Assembly: GCA_963565915.1 (NCBI GenBank)
Contig: OY751490.1
Location: 1,736,001 to 1,800,000 of the forward strand
Direction of reading: 5' to 3'
Source: Entoloma clypeatum
Lineage: Eukaryota; Basidiomycota; Agaricomycetes; Agaricales; Entolomataceae
Length of the DNA stretch: 64,000 nucleotides
The first letter of the stretch is position 1; each line of letters opens with the position of its first letter. Below the pieces are notes generated by a model. That model worked only from the letters and a program-made list of their open reading frames with translations, made no database searches and was not told where the DNA came from. Position numbers and translations under genes: made by a program. Below, one piece after another: positions 45,274-56,438 of the stretch.

Positions 45274-45636
45274 ATGTCCACCATCACCACCACATCCACT
45301 GAAACCAACCCCGCCATCACTGCCCTCATGGGTGAAGCCCTCTCCATGAGAGACCAGATCCACGCGCTAGAAGCCTCGCTCGCCGACATCCTGCATCGAC
45401 AGATGCACATCCGCCTCCATTCTTTATCCGACCTCCCCGTCACACCAACCCCCGAAGAGAAACAAATCCTCGGGAACTACACCCATACGCTGGTTGTTGA
45501 AAACCGGCGCATCCGACTAGCCGTCCGGAGTCTTGAGCTCGCCGTCGCCATCAATGAAGAGCTAATAGACGATTGGAGCCTCAAGAAGAATGGCTCCTGG
45601 ACAAACAATGACGATGCCGGAGGATGGGGACAATGA
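45274..45636 (+). CDS. Gypsy-2B accessory ORF (120 aa, helical)
   Basis: Intact homologue of the ORF at 30629-31000, starting MSTITTTSTETNPAITALMG and ending GGWGQ. The core (EALSMRDQIHALEASLADIL; EEKQILGNYTHTLVVENRR) is strongly conserved although codons differ widely. The region just upstream (INIATPFFLYLS-like, 45220-45270) is also similar between copies and includes AATATA, a possible TATA element for a separate transcript. Remains open while pol of the same copy is broken. Function not recognised. Confidence 0.65.
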   Translation: MSTITTTSTETNPAITALMGEALSMRDQIHALEASLADILHRQMHIRLHSLSDLPVTPTPEEKQILGNYTHTLVVENRRIRLAVRSLELAVAINEELIDDWSLKKNGSWTNNDDAGGWGQ

Positions 45637-45670
45637 CTCTGTGAGGACACAGAGCTTGAGGAGGGGAACA

Positions 45671-46058
45671 TGTTACGGACTTACCGGTTTGTATGTTACG
45701 CACTTTTCCTTTGCATTGTACCTTCGTTATTTCTTTGACTCATCGGACCGCTTATTCATTTACCTTTACTCTACCATTCTCCTTTAGTATACTTCGCTCC
45801 CACGCTGACTCGCACTCCGCAGTAGGGATTACTCAGTCCGCAGTCGTCTGACTCACTTCGCACTGCCTTTCCACAGTTACTGACTCATCCGCACTGCCTT
45901 CCGCAGCTACTGACTCACTTGCTACCGCTCATAGCCAGTACTATATAAACCCCATGTACCATAGCTACATTCCTTAGATTTAGCAATCACTTTGCTCTTC
46001 GCCTTTCCACTTCCTGCATACTCTGCCCGAACCTTGGAACGGTTTGTTAAGCATAACA
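45671..46058 (+). repeat. Gypsy-2B 3' LTR
   Basis: 388 bp, same family as 30207-30594 and 36409-36796, in plus orientation; preceded by a purine-rich tract. Confidence 0.92.
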
Positions 46059-46883
46059 GTCGCGTCGGTGGTTTTGGTACAAGGGATGGAAATTACCCCC
46101 TTCATAGAACCATGGTCTACTATGACCATGATACTGTCAGTTGCTCTCGGGTAGGTCCGTGATGAAGTCAATCGTTGTCTGGGAGAATGGTCTGGCGTCC
46201 TTTTGTGCTTTGATCGGCATCAATCCAGGGTTTGTGGGGTGTGTGTTGACTTTCATTTGTTGGCAGGTTGCACATCGTCCAACATAATTCTTGATAAACA
46301 CGTACATTCCTGGCCACCAATAGTTTTGCCTAACCAATTCCAAGGTTCTTAGATGTCCAGGATGTCCGCTTGGTAGGGAGTCGTGATATTGTTTCGTTAT
46401 TTCCCGGCGCAGAGTCTCATCTGGCGGTACGTAACATCTGTTGTGGAAGAATAATATTCCGTCTTCTGTTCTCCATTCTGATAAATGGGATTTAATCGGT
46501 GGGGTCCCCGATTCTTTTAGGGCGGTGATGGCTTTTGAGAAGAGCTCATTGTTTTCAGTTGCTTTTAGAATATCTCCTTGTAGCTCAAGGTCCACTGTCT
46601 TGACGAAGATGTCATCTGGTAAGACAATGATGTCTTCGTTGTCTGTATCTTCTTTGGGTATATGGTCCGGTCGCCTTGACAAGGCATCAGACTGGATCAT
46701 CTTCGATCCTGGGGTGTGTACTAGTTTGAGTTCAAACTCAGAGAGATACAATCTCCACCGTGCTTGCCGTCTGTTCAATTTCTGGGGTTCCCAGTAATAT
46801 GTCAGGTTCTTGTGATCTGATAGAACAACCGTTGGAAATGGTGACCCAAGGAGGTAATGCCTCCAGGTTTCCAGTGATCGGAT

Positions 46884-47192
46884 TGTTGAAACTTTTCCAT
46901 CACGTAGATTAGATTAGATTAGATTACATCACATGATCTTTACACATCTTCGATTACATACTTGTTTGGTTGGTACAAACAGTAGTACGGTATATAAGAC
47001 CAGGAAACTGTCAATATCAAAAAGTTGTCTCTTGACTCTTAACCAGCTCCATCGCTCTTACCAGCCTCAACCGCTCTCACCAGCCTCACCCTTCCCAACC
47101 AAGTAAGTGACTAGAACAGTAGAGTAGATTACTTCCACTGTAGCTGTGTTGCTCAGTACATCTGTGGCTAGCGCCCAGGTGGAACTTCAACA
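46884..47192 (+). repeat. Copia-2 5' LTR
   Basis: 309 bp, TGTTGAAAC...CTTCAACA. Contains a (GATTA)n run at about 46907-46926 and a TATA element GGTATATAAG near 46989-46998. Confidence 0.93.
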
Positions 47193-47207
47193 GGTTATGG
47201 GCCCCGG
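47193..47207 (+). other. Copia-2 primer-binding site (internal initiator tRNA-Met type)
   Basis: GGTTATGGGCCCCGG directly after the 5' LTR, identical to the Copia-1 site although the flanking LTRs are unrelated. The complement fits an initiator-tRNA anticodon arm (CCCATAACC). Confidence 0.72.
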
Positions 47208-47560
47208 ATAGCAGAGGGACTTGGGAACGCTGGCAACAGTGAGTATCTGCCCACTCTACCCTGGTTGGCAAAGAACCGATCGAAAGATCTAGGTTCTGAG
47301 TCTTACTTCTTCACACATGAACCTGGGAATGTCATTACGACAAGTACCTGTCATGAAGCGTCCCTAAGGGGATTGACTTAGTACACATCATGTGGAAACA
47401 TCGATTGTACCTCACACACTTCTGACAAAAAGGGTTTTTCCCACAACCACTATTCCTAAAGGGAATATGTTATGAGGAATCATTTATTTGTTTTCTCTAA
47501 AAATCAAATTCATAAAAGAACATCACTGATTGGGAAAACTCCTTTTAGATTCATTAAAAA
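47208..47560 (+). other. Copia-2 leader
   Basis: About 350 bp between primer site and gag-pol start. Contains short upstream ATGs (for example near 47317 and 47467) but no substantial ORF, unlike Copia-1. May hold packaging signals. Confidence 0.5.
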
Positions 47561-50500
47561 ATGTCTACCTCTCGCTCCGCCCTCGACTCCATCGCCATCT
47601 TCGACGGCATCGACTATCAGAGTTGGGCCGAAAAGATGAAGTCGTACCTTCTCCATCAAGGAGTCTGGCGCCTCGTATCCGGCGACATTGAGCGCCCCGA
47701 CATCAAGGATTTTACAGTCACGGTCTCCACCCCTGCCTCTGCCACCTCGACATCTGTGACTCAACCTCCGGTGGTCACCATTACCGTCGACCAACCCGCC
47801 TTCCACAAGGAAAGGAAGACCTGGATTAGAGACGATGACATGGCTCTGGGTTCCATCCGTCTCAAAGTCTCTGAAGCAATCAGGAGGCACATCAAGGACG
47901 CTGCAACCTCAAAAGAAGCCTGGACGTCATTGAAGGACTCCTATTCAAAGGTCTCCCCCGCCACCATATTTGGCGACTTCAAAGCCGCTGCCTCCTTCAA
48001 GCTGTCTGGTGGCGACCCCGTACCGGAAATTGAGCGTCTTGGATCACTCTTCGCTCGCCTCAGCGACTCGAAATTCGTCGTGCCTGATCTGATGCAGGCT
48101 ATGATCTTGGCGAGTGCTATTCCTGATGCCTGGTCATCTCTCTCCACCGCCCTCTTCCAGGTCTATGACGCCGATGACTTCACATGGCAGGCCGTCGCCG
48201 ACAGCATCATTTCGGAGTACAGGCGCAAGTATGTGATAGGGTCTACTCGGGCGTCCAACGAGCAGGCCCGGAAAATCTCCGGGACTAAGCGAAAGGGGCA
48301 AGACCCCAAATGGGAAAAGCAGACAGCGCCGAGTACCTCGCGAAACAACACTGACAAGCAGCCTAACTCGACCGACCCGAGTACCCCTTCTGAAAAGAAG
48401 AAGGGAAAGGGACGCTGGCGCAACCAGAAGAAACGCGCCAACAACGCGGACAACGAGTCCGACTGCGCCGAAGAGATGGTCGAATTCATCGCACCGGCCA
48501 TTGAGCAGCCCCCTCATTATCCTGCTCCCTGTCCCCTTCCTCCTCATCAACGTGCCCCTTGCCCGCTCCCTCCTCGTCATGCACCTACCTTCACCACTGT
48601 AACGGGCCGCGGGAAAACTACGAGTACCGCGCAGCCTGAATTGGAGAAAATGCAGTTACTCCTGCAACACATGAACCCGCCTCCTTCTCAGTACACCGGG
48701 CTTCCCTCTGGAAAGCCATCTGTGTGGAAAAAGAACGAGAGGGTGCGAAGACTCGCCCGAGAAATTGGTGCTCAACCCTCTGGGTCAAACCTCCGTATCT
48801 TAGATACCATCATTCCTGACATCGATGAAAGGCCGGCTAAACAGCGTCGCGTAGCCCCGTCGATAGAAGAATCGCTGAAAATGATGGACATTGACCAGGA
48901 ACGGATGGGGCCGGATGTATTTGAGGACGAGATAGAACTTGACGGTTCGTCAAAACCTTTTCTTGAACCTTACCAAATGCGGAAAACTAATTATGCCTCT
49001 CAACAGACGTATAATATATTAGCCAGTACCACTACAGAGTGCGTAGATCACTTCAGCAGTGATCTACACAAAAAATATATTAAACATTTTGCCTCTTGTA
49101 CACACTGTAAGGAAAAAGAACGCGCGCAATGGATATTAGACTCCGGCGCCTCCTTACACTTCACCTATGAGTTTAAGGACTTCGCATATTATAGACCTCT
49201 CACGGTCAAGCGATTCGTCCAAACTGCAGCTAAAGGGAAGAAACTGGAAATACTCGGAGTTGGGGCCGTTCCAGTACGGCACACCCTAAATGGGGAAGTT
49301 AAAACCCATCTTCTCAGACCGGTGTTCTACATCCCGGACATGGATACACACCTATTGTCCCTAGGCATCTTCCTTAACCATGGTTACAAAGTAGACGGGA
49401 CTTGTGGAGAAATTAACATCTCCAAAGGGCTGAGCAAAATCCAGTTTTCGCCCCACATCCTTGGTCAAACCATTTACTGGTTAGACACTGAAATACGCTA
49501 TGACCAGATCCATGCGATCTCGAGCGAAATCACTGTCGAAACATGGCACAAGCGTCTTGGTCACCCAAATGATCAAGCACTCCGAAAGATTCCCACCAGT
49601 ACCAAAGGGGTACCTGAAACACTAGTACGTGAGAAATCACAGGAAAGTTGCACAGGTTGCCTCAAAGGGAAAATGCCGAATCAGTCATATCCCAATTCGA
49701 TAACAAGGGCAACAAAAACCTTTGATCTGATCCATTCCGATCTCAAACAAATATCCACGGCATCATACCACAAATATAAATATTTCCTTACGTTTTTGGA
49801 CGATTTTTCATCCCACGTCTGGGTCGTCTTGCTTAGGAAGAAGTCGGATGCTGTCATGGCACTACGACAATTCCTTGCGATGATCCAGAATCAATTCGCC
49901 GCCACTCCTAAGAAATGGCGAGTTGATGGAGGTGGAGAATTTAACGAATACAAGGATGTACTTGCCGATCATGGAATTCTGATCAACGTCACGCTCCCGT
50001 ATCAGCACCAGCAGAACGGTCGAGCAGAACGGATAAATCGAACCCTGTGGGAGAAATCTCAGGCCTTGCGCTTCAACGCGTGCTTACCACCTATGTGGTG
50101 GGAATTCTGTTTGGAACATGCAGCTTTTCTCTACAACAGAACCCCCATGCAGCGTCTCGAATGGAATACCCCTTACTTCAGGGTGACCAATGAGATCCCC
50201 GATATGTCAAGCATCAGAGTCTTTGGATGTCAGGTATATGTGTATATCCCAAAAGAAAAACATAGAAATTCCCTGGAGTCTAGATCTCGATTGATGATTT
50301 ATCTCGGATCAAAGCCAGGGGTCAAAGGATACCGTTTCATGGATCCTGAGACTAATACAATTTTCATGGGTGGGAAAGCTATCTTTGATGAAAGCAAGTA
50401 CCCTAGATGCCACATCGACCCTTTGCCAGAAAACCATCCAGAAATGGAAAACCCAGAACCGGCTGATGAGTTTGAGGATCTCATCCCCGGAAATGATGAC

Positions 50501-52342
50501 AATGACAGTCATAACGAAACACCTCATGACCCTGTTCCTACTGGACAGGATCACCCTGAATCAGACAACGATTTGCCGCTTAGTGAGCCCAATGACGACC
50601 CACGAGTACCCACTCCAGAACCCGAACAAGTACCAGATCGACCGATCAGGGAACGATGAGTTCGGAGAATGCCAGGAAGCATCTACGGGGAAGACACCCC
50701 TGCTTCTGATCTTGAAAAAATGGATCGAAGACGTAGATTAGGCGGTCAATCGGCATGGATGAATGATCTCCTAATGGAGGCAATCTCTATCCAAGTCGGC
50801 ATCATCGAAATGTCACACAAAGACATATATCCTCTTCCAAACAAAGAAGATTGGTATGCGGCAGAACGAAAAGAGCTAGACATGCTCAAAAGCCGCGGGG
50901 TGATCACGGAGTTAGTACCCCTGCCCGCAGGGAGGAAAGCTCTAAAGAACAAATGGGTTTACAATGAAAAATCTGACGGGTGTCTGAAAGCGCGCCTTGT
51001 TGCAAAAGGCTTCTCACAGGTAGAAGGGATCGACTTTGATCAGATCTTCTCACCAGTAGTGAGGTACGAGACTGTCCGGTTGATTCTGGCATTGACAGCC
51101 CTTGAAGGGTGGTTCATGACACTCTTGGACGTCTCATCAGCCTTCCTCTATGGAACACTCCGTGAGGTAATTTACATGCGACAGCCTGAGGGCTACATAG
51201 TAAAAGGGAAAGAAAACCTCGTGTACCGACTATACAAAGCCCTATACGGACTCAAGCAGGCCGCATTAGCCTGGTGGAGAGAACTCGATTCCTCCATGAA
51301 AAAGCTCGGTTTTGTCCGGCTTCACTCTGATGTGGGAGTTTTCATTCACACAGATACCAAAGGGGAAACTGTGATCGCCATCATTTATGTCGATGACTCT
51401 GCTTTTCTCGGCACAAACCGAGAGTACACACTAGAGAAGAAGAAGGCCTTCATGACAACATGGGAATGTAGGGACCTAGGTCACCTAGTGCCTGATGGGG
51501 AACCAAAGGAATTTCTCTCAATCCAAATAAGGCAACGTGGGAAGAGGATCTTCATTGATCAAGTACCTTACCTTGAGAAAATTCTCGCACAGATGGGGAT
51601 GAGCGAATCCAATGCCACCCACACCCCACTCCCGACAGGCTACAAACCCATGAAGTCTGAGGATGCGGAACTCAGATCCAAGTACCAATCCGTCATCGGG
51701 TCACTATTGTACTTAATGATCGGGACAAGACCCGACATTTGCTTCGCTGTGATCAAAATGTCCCAATTCTCCGCAAACCCTACCAAACGCCATTTAGAAG
51801 TGGCTAGGGATATTTGCAGGTATTTGAAGGCGACAAAAGATTACGCAATCATGTACGATGGCGATTCTGGGAAAGGGATCTACGCATTTACGGACTCCGA
51901 TTGGGCGTCAGATGAAAACACCAGGAAATCCACTACTGGTTACTTCATATCGCTGGCGTCTGGAGCAGTAACATGGGTTTCATCAGCGCAGAAAACCATT
52001 GCCCTCTCTTCCACGGAAGCAGAATACATGGCGCTATCAGATTGCAGTCGTGCAGTGACATGGCTTAGAAGCATGCTTGCTGAACTTGGGATGCAGATCG
52101 GATCAGTCCCGATCTATGGAGATAACAATGGCTCTGTCTTTATCGCATCCAACCCTGTAACTGAAAAGCGGTCCAAGCACATCGACATGCGATTTCACTT
52201 TGTCAGAGAAAAAGTATCTGAAGGAATTATTACGGTCGAATTCATCGAAGGAGTGAATAACCCTGCAGACCTTTTAACTAAGAATCTGGGGAAGATCCTC
52301 TTCAACAAGTTTATCCCGTACTTTGGATTACTTAAAAACTAG
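47561..52342 (+). pseudogene. Copia-2 gag-pol polyprotein with one in-frame TGA
   Basis: One frame of about 1,593 codons interrupted only by TGA at 50657-50659, in the linker between integrase and RT. Gag (residues about 1-430) has FDGIDYQSWAEKMKSYLL and a Lys/Arg-rich region (KKGKGRWRNQKKR) but no CCHC knuckle. Then HFASCTHCKEKERAQW leads to the protease LDSGASLHFTYE (about residue 530). Integrase: WHKRLGHPND...CTGCLKGK, FLDDFSSHVWV, WRVDGGGEF, QQNGRAERINRTLWE. RT: NKWVYNEKSDGCLKARLVAK, GIDFDQIFSPVVRYET, IIYVDDSAFLG. RNase H: AFTDSDWASDENTRKS, SSTEAEYMALSD, HIDMRFHFVREKV. All catalytic residues are present. TGA is probably CGA mutated at CpG. Confidence 0.92.
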
Positions 52343-52411
52343 ACAAAGAGAGAGTACCTATATGGGAAAAAAGTAAGATGTATTTAGAAGTATGTACTAA
52401 ATATGGGGGGG

Positions 52412-52720
52412 TGTTGAAACTTGTCCATCACATAGATTAGATTAGATTAGATTACATCACGTGACCTTTACACATCTTCGATTACATACTTGTTTGGTTG
52501 GTACAAACAGTAGTACGGTATATAAGACCAGGAAACTGTCAATATCAAAAAGTTGTCTCTTGACTCTTAACCAGCTCCATCGCTCTTACCAGCCTCAACC
52601 GCTCTCACCAGCCTCACCCTTCCCAACCAAGTAAGTGACTAGAACAGTAGAGTAGATTACTTCCACTGTAGCTGTGTTGCTCAGTACATCTGTGGCTAGC
52701 GCCCAGGTGGAACTTCAACA
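52412..52720 (+). repeat. Copia-2 3' LTR
   Basis: 309 bp, near identical to 46884-47192; preceded by the polypurine tract AAATATGGGGGGG (52399-52411). Confidence 0.93.
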
Positions 52721-54682
52721 CGGATAATTCCCAAGAGTTCCTGATCATAGATCTCATAGTTCCGTTCTGCCGCAGAGAACGAGTGTGATATATATCCACA
52801 GGGGTGCCAGTCTCCGTTTACATCTTGCTGGTGCAGTACTGCTCCTGTCGCCCATTTGGATGCATCAGATTCTATGATGAATGGTTTGTCAGTGTTTGGC
52901 ATCAACAATACCAGTGATTCTGCGAATTTGTCTTTTAACGTGTCAAATGCCATTTGGCAGTCCTCATTCCATTCCCATTCCTGATCCTTTTTGGTCAGAT
53001 CATTCAGGGGTTTGGCAATGTCCGAGTAGTGTCTGATAAACCTTCAATAGAAGTTTTCAAATCCAAGGAAGGATCTGACCTGTTTCACAGTCACAGGTTC
53101 TGGCCATTTTGCTATCCCTGATAACTTAACGGGGTCCATCGTGATTTCGTTTTCTTTGATAATGAGTCCGAGGTATTTGCATTCCCTGACTCCAAATTCG
53201 CATTTTTCCAGGTTGAGATAGAGATTGTTCTCTTCCATTTTCTTAAGCACGCGGAGTGTCCGTTCGGTGTCAATTTCATCATTGACTGGGAATATGAAGA
53301 TGTCGTCCAAATAGATGAGCAACCATCCCTCTTCAAGTTCTTCTTTGAAAATTTTGTTCATCATCGCCTGAAATGTGGGGGGCATGCCTGCCAGTCCAAA
53401 AAAGGCAACCAAGGGTTTGTACAACCCTCGATTGGTTTTGAATGCAGCCTTCCACTCATCGCCAGGTTTGATCCGTACGTTGTTGTATCCCCAATGCATG
53501 TCCAGTTTGGTAAAGACCTTTGCTCCTTTCAGTTTGTCCAGTAAATCTCCGACCAGGGGTAACGGATATGCGTTCTTTACCGTTCCTTCGTTCAATCGCC
53601 GGTAGTCTTGACATGGTCTGAGTTTATCCGAGTTCTTTTTAGCCACAAAGAAAAAGGGTGATGCCATTGGTGATTTCGAGGGTCTGATGTACCCCTTTCG
53701 AAGGTTCTCATCAAGGAATTCGTCCAATTTTGTTTGTTCTTCTGGTGACAAAGGATAAACTTTACAGTCTTTCGGGGTGAAGTCCGGTTTCAAGTCAATT
53801 GCATGGTCCCACGGTTTGTGTGCTGGTAACCTCTCAGATGCCGTTTTCTCGAACACCTTCCGATACTGATTGTATCGCTCTGGTAGTTCTTTCTTTGGTT
53901 TGTCCGCAGTGTCCATATTGTGTGAGAGTTTCTGGGAGATCGAGGTTTTGGCTTGGATCCAAATATCCTCAATGGGTTCGTCTGTTGTGACATATGTCCT
54001 GAATAGGTCAAGGTCATCGTCTGATTCTTCATCTATCCTTTTCAGGATAGATCCATTTGCCGGTAGAGCCTCCTTTTTTGGTTTAAGGGTCTCTTCATCA
54101 TCAATTTCTTCTATCGTCGTGTAGATCTTTTGTTCAGGTCTTTCTTTCATCCATGCAGCAATTGCAATGGGCTTTTTGTCTTTTGACACCAAGAGCTCAT
54201 CAAATTTCTTCCCCATGACTCCTGCTAGGGTCTGATAGTTTCAATATCCAAGGTTCCTTTTTCCCAATCAATCTTTGGGTTATATTGTTTCAACCATGGT
54301 AACCCCAAAATGGCAGTTTCCTTTCCAAGTCCAGTGACCAAGAATCTGATGTCGAGTTCTTTGTCATCAATCCAGATCTTCTTCCATGTGCAATGGGTGA
54401 TTGTCCCTTCTTTGTTCTTTGTTCTGTCCACATTGAACACACGAATGGGCTTTAGCAACGGAGTAAGCTCCATTCGGTTGGCTGTGGCGAACTTCTGATC
54501 CAAGAAGGTTCCTCCTGCTCCGGAGTCTATCAGGGCGTTTATCTTTAGTTTTTCATTGATGCTTTCTCCTTCTCCTGACATTGAAATGGGGATCAAAAAA
54601 GATTTGTCATTCATGTCGGCTACAATTACAGGGGATAGGGAGATTGAAAACTGAGCGGGGGCTGACATCGGTACAGGCCACT

Positions 54683-55860
54683 TTATTGAAAACCCTGCTT
54701 CTCCATTTCGGAGATTAAGGCGTCTTGTTCCTCATTTGGTAAGTCCTTGAAAATGCCTCGGATATGGGCATATGTGTCAGAAGCTTTTTTGAACGTATTG
54801 TTTGTAACTGGGGTCTTTCCTCCTTTGTGTGCATCAGCACGATGTCCTGCTTGATGGCAGACGAAGCACAACCCTTTCTTGAAGTGGTCATCTCTTCCTT
54901 CGGCAGTCAGCCGGTCAATGTCCATGGCGTTTGGGTCTGGGGCGAAGTGCGTGTTTCAGGGTGCAGGGTTATAGTTAACCTTGAACTTCTTCTTTCCCCC
55001 ATTGGGCCTAAGCCTTTGAAAGACTGCCCTGGCTCTCCTCCACTGGTTGTCCAATCTGGACGCCGTGGTGTACCATTCATCGACTGTTCCTGGGATCTTG
55101 TCAAGACCCAAGATCTTGTCTCGGAGCGCATGTGGCAACGCCTCCATGAAGTAATCTTTGAGGGATCGCTCCTCTGTGATTAAACTCTCTGCAACCCATA
55201 GTTTGAATTTTTCAACAAATTCGTCGGCTGTCATGCCTTCCATCTTCTGTGTTTTCATCATAGTCAATGCATCTCCTTCTTTGTCAACCAGGGAAAATGA
55301 TTTCCTCAGTTTCTCAATGAAGTCTGTGTACTTCGGGTAGGTGGGTACTCCGGCAGTGGTGATGTCTCTGTACCAAGACTCCTTCCATGGCCCAGACGTT
55401 CCTTCTTTCATGTATGAGACCATGAAGAGGGTTTTCTTTTTGTCAGAGTTGTAGATGTCATCATTCATTTCCAGATATAAGTTCGCATCAAACAAAAATT
55501 CTGACAGTTTCCTTCTGTCTCCATTGAAGATTGCCGGCGGGCTAATCTTGATCTCTTTTTCTGGGGTTCTTGCCTGAGAAGTCATTTCTACAGGTGCTGG
55601 TTTTACTGGGGTGTCTGGGGTCTTTGGCCTGGGTGCAGCAACAGCAACAGCTGGCGGCGGTGGGATTCATCTCGGGGAGAGGTATGAGGATGATGTGGGG
55701 TTGACTGGTACAAAAGAGGAGGTTACTCTTCTGTATGGTGTCGGCGGTTGTCATGGTGTGATGGGTGCATCAACGAACTCCTGTTCGTCTTCTGAGTCGG
55801 ACGAGACTCCAAAGGTTGATTGTTGGGGAGGAATCTTTGCATCTAAAACCGCGGTGGGTT
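54683..55860 (-). pseudogene. Gypsy-3 gag
   Basis: The capsid-like part at 55585-54956 (PAIFNGDRRKLSEFLFDANL; MTADEFVEKFKLWVAESL) has an upstream acidic/proline-rich extension to about 55860. After a frame change at 54956/54925 comes MDIDRLTAEGRDDHFKKG and a knuckle CFVCHQAGHRADAH, in which the last cysteine of CCHC is histidine. Stop at 54683. Confidence 0.75.
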
Positions 55861-55873
55861 GACAACATAGATC

Positions 55874-55883
55874 AGCTTGACCT
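55874..55883 (-). other. Gypsy-3 self-primer binding site
   Basis: Minus-strand AGGTCAAGCT, 2 nt after the 5' LTR; complementary over 10 nt to AGCTTGACCT (56102-56093), which lies 35 nt after TATATAA (56137-56131) in the LTR. This links the LTR to the Gypsy-3 body. Confidence 0.6.
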
Positions 55884-55885
55884 TT

Positions 55886-56438
55886 TGTTACGGCGATAGC
55901 CTACGATCAGTACAAGGTCCTAGTCACGTGGGTTCATACTGTTTCCACACAAGTCCCTCAGTAGGATGACTTGTTCAAGATCAGCGAGTTCCTCAGGAGG
56001 ACGACTCGGTTCAAGGTCTGGCAGAGCTAAGTCCTTGCAAGGCACTTAGTTGGAGAGCGTTCAAAGAATAGACAAGTAAGTGTTGTATGCCTAGGTCAAG
56101 CTAAGGATCTCTACTCTAAGGTTACAGGTCTTATATACGTTATCCTATGGCTATAAATAAGTATGTGCTGCATAGGAGCTACATAGGCCATTGGTTAGAT
56201 AGATGTTTCAAGGAGGTGGTGGCATAGGAGTCAGAGATAAGGCCTCAAGGCCGTGAGTCAGAGATAACAAGTGAAAATGTATCTAAAAGGGGAATCGTCC
56301 AAGTCGATGTGAGTCATAGCGCTGATAGAGGGGACACGTGTCCCAGGGTCGTGGGGTTAAGTGAAACAGGGTCTGATAAGGATTGAGGGTCGAGGGATCG
56401 TGTGAAGGTGCAGAGGAAGAGGGTGAAAAAGTGTAATA
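55886..56438 (-). repeat. Gypsy-3 5' LTR
   Basis: 553 bp, plus-strand ends TGTTACGGCG and GTGTAATA (CA changed to TA). The right flank TGCAT joins Gypsy-4 RNase H. That flank does not match the GAGAT flank of the left LTR, so a simple target duplication is not seen. Confidence 0.85.

Larger units (their letters stand above)
41378..46058 (+). mobile_element. Gypsy-2B, 5'-truncated second copy of Gypsy-2
   Basis: Plus-strand copy starting abruptly inside the second gag zinc knuckle (NCDQEGHIARNC) and running to a complete 388-bp 3' LTR (45671-46058). Missing: 5' LTR, primer site and most of gag. Pol is about 98-99% identical to Gypsy-2A in protein, and shared frameshifts show common descent. 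Inserted in Gypsy-3 integrase on its right side (flank GTCGC). Confidence 0.9.
46884..52720 (+). mobile_element. Copia-2 LTR retrotransposon, nearly intact
   Basis: Plus strand, 5,837 bp; 309-bp LTRs (46884-47192, 52412-52720) differing at about four positions; perfect 5-bp duplication CGGAT (46879-46883, 52721-52725). Inserted in the RNase H of Gypsy-3. One in-frame TGA is the only coding defect seen. Confidence 0.94.
46060..54668 (-). pseudogene. Gypsy-3 pol, split and truncated
   Basis: Protease near 54560 (ALIDSGAGGTFLDQKF). Reverse transcriptase in 54216-53047: [18 protein letters not shown], and [11 protein letters not shown] as the catalytic box. TGA at 53044-53046 falls where FYRRF is expected (CGA). 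RNase H starts at 52953 ([25 protein letters not shown]), is split by Copia-2 (46884-52720) and continues at 46883 (WRHYLLGSPFPTVVLSDHKN). The integrase zinc finger (H...H...CATCQQMK) and TIDFITDLPES come next. A frame change near 46140 and the Gypsy-2B LTR end it before the second catalytic acid. Confidence 0.85.
46059..55885 (-). mobile_element. Gypsy-3 internal region, interrupted by Copia-2
   Basis: Minus-strand gag-pol of a third Gypsy family: 52726-55885 (primer site, gag, protease, RT, start of RNase H) and 46059-46883 (rest of RNase H, integrase start). The two parts join exactly across Copia-2 and its CGGAT duplication. Integrase is cut at 46059 by Gypsy-2B. The element's 5' LTR is 55886-56438, and 40689-41171 is probably its 3' LTR. 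The rest of integrase is missing. Confidence 0.8.

Noticed and set aside
50657..50659. Programmed stop-codon readthrough in Copia-2
   Set aside because: The stop sits in the linker between integrase and RT rather than at a gag/pol border, and fits the CGA to TGA decay seen in neighbouring elements.
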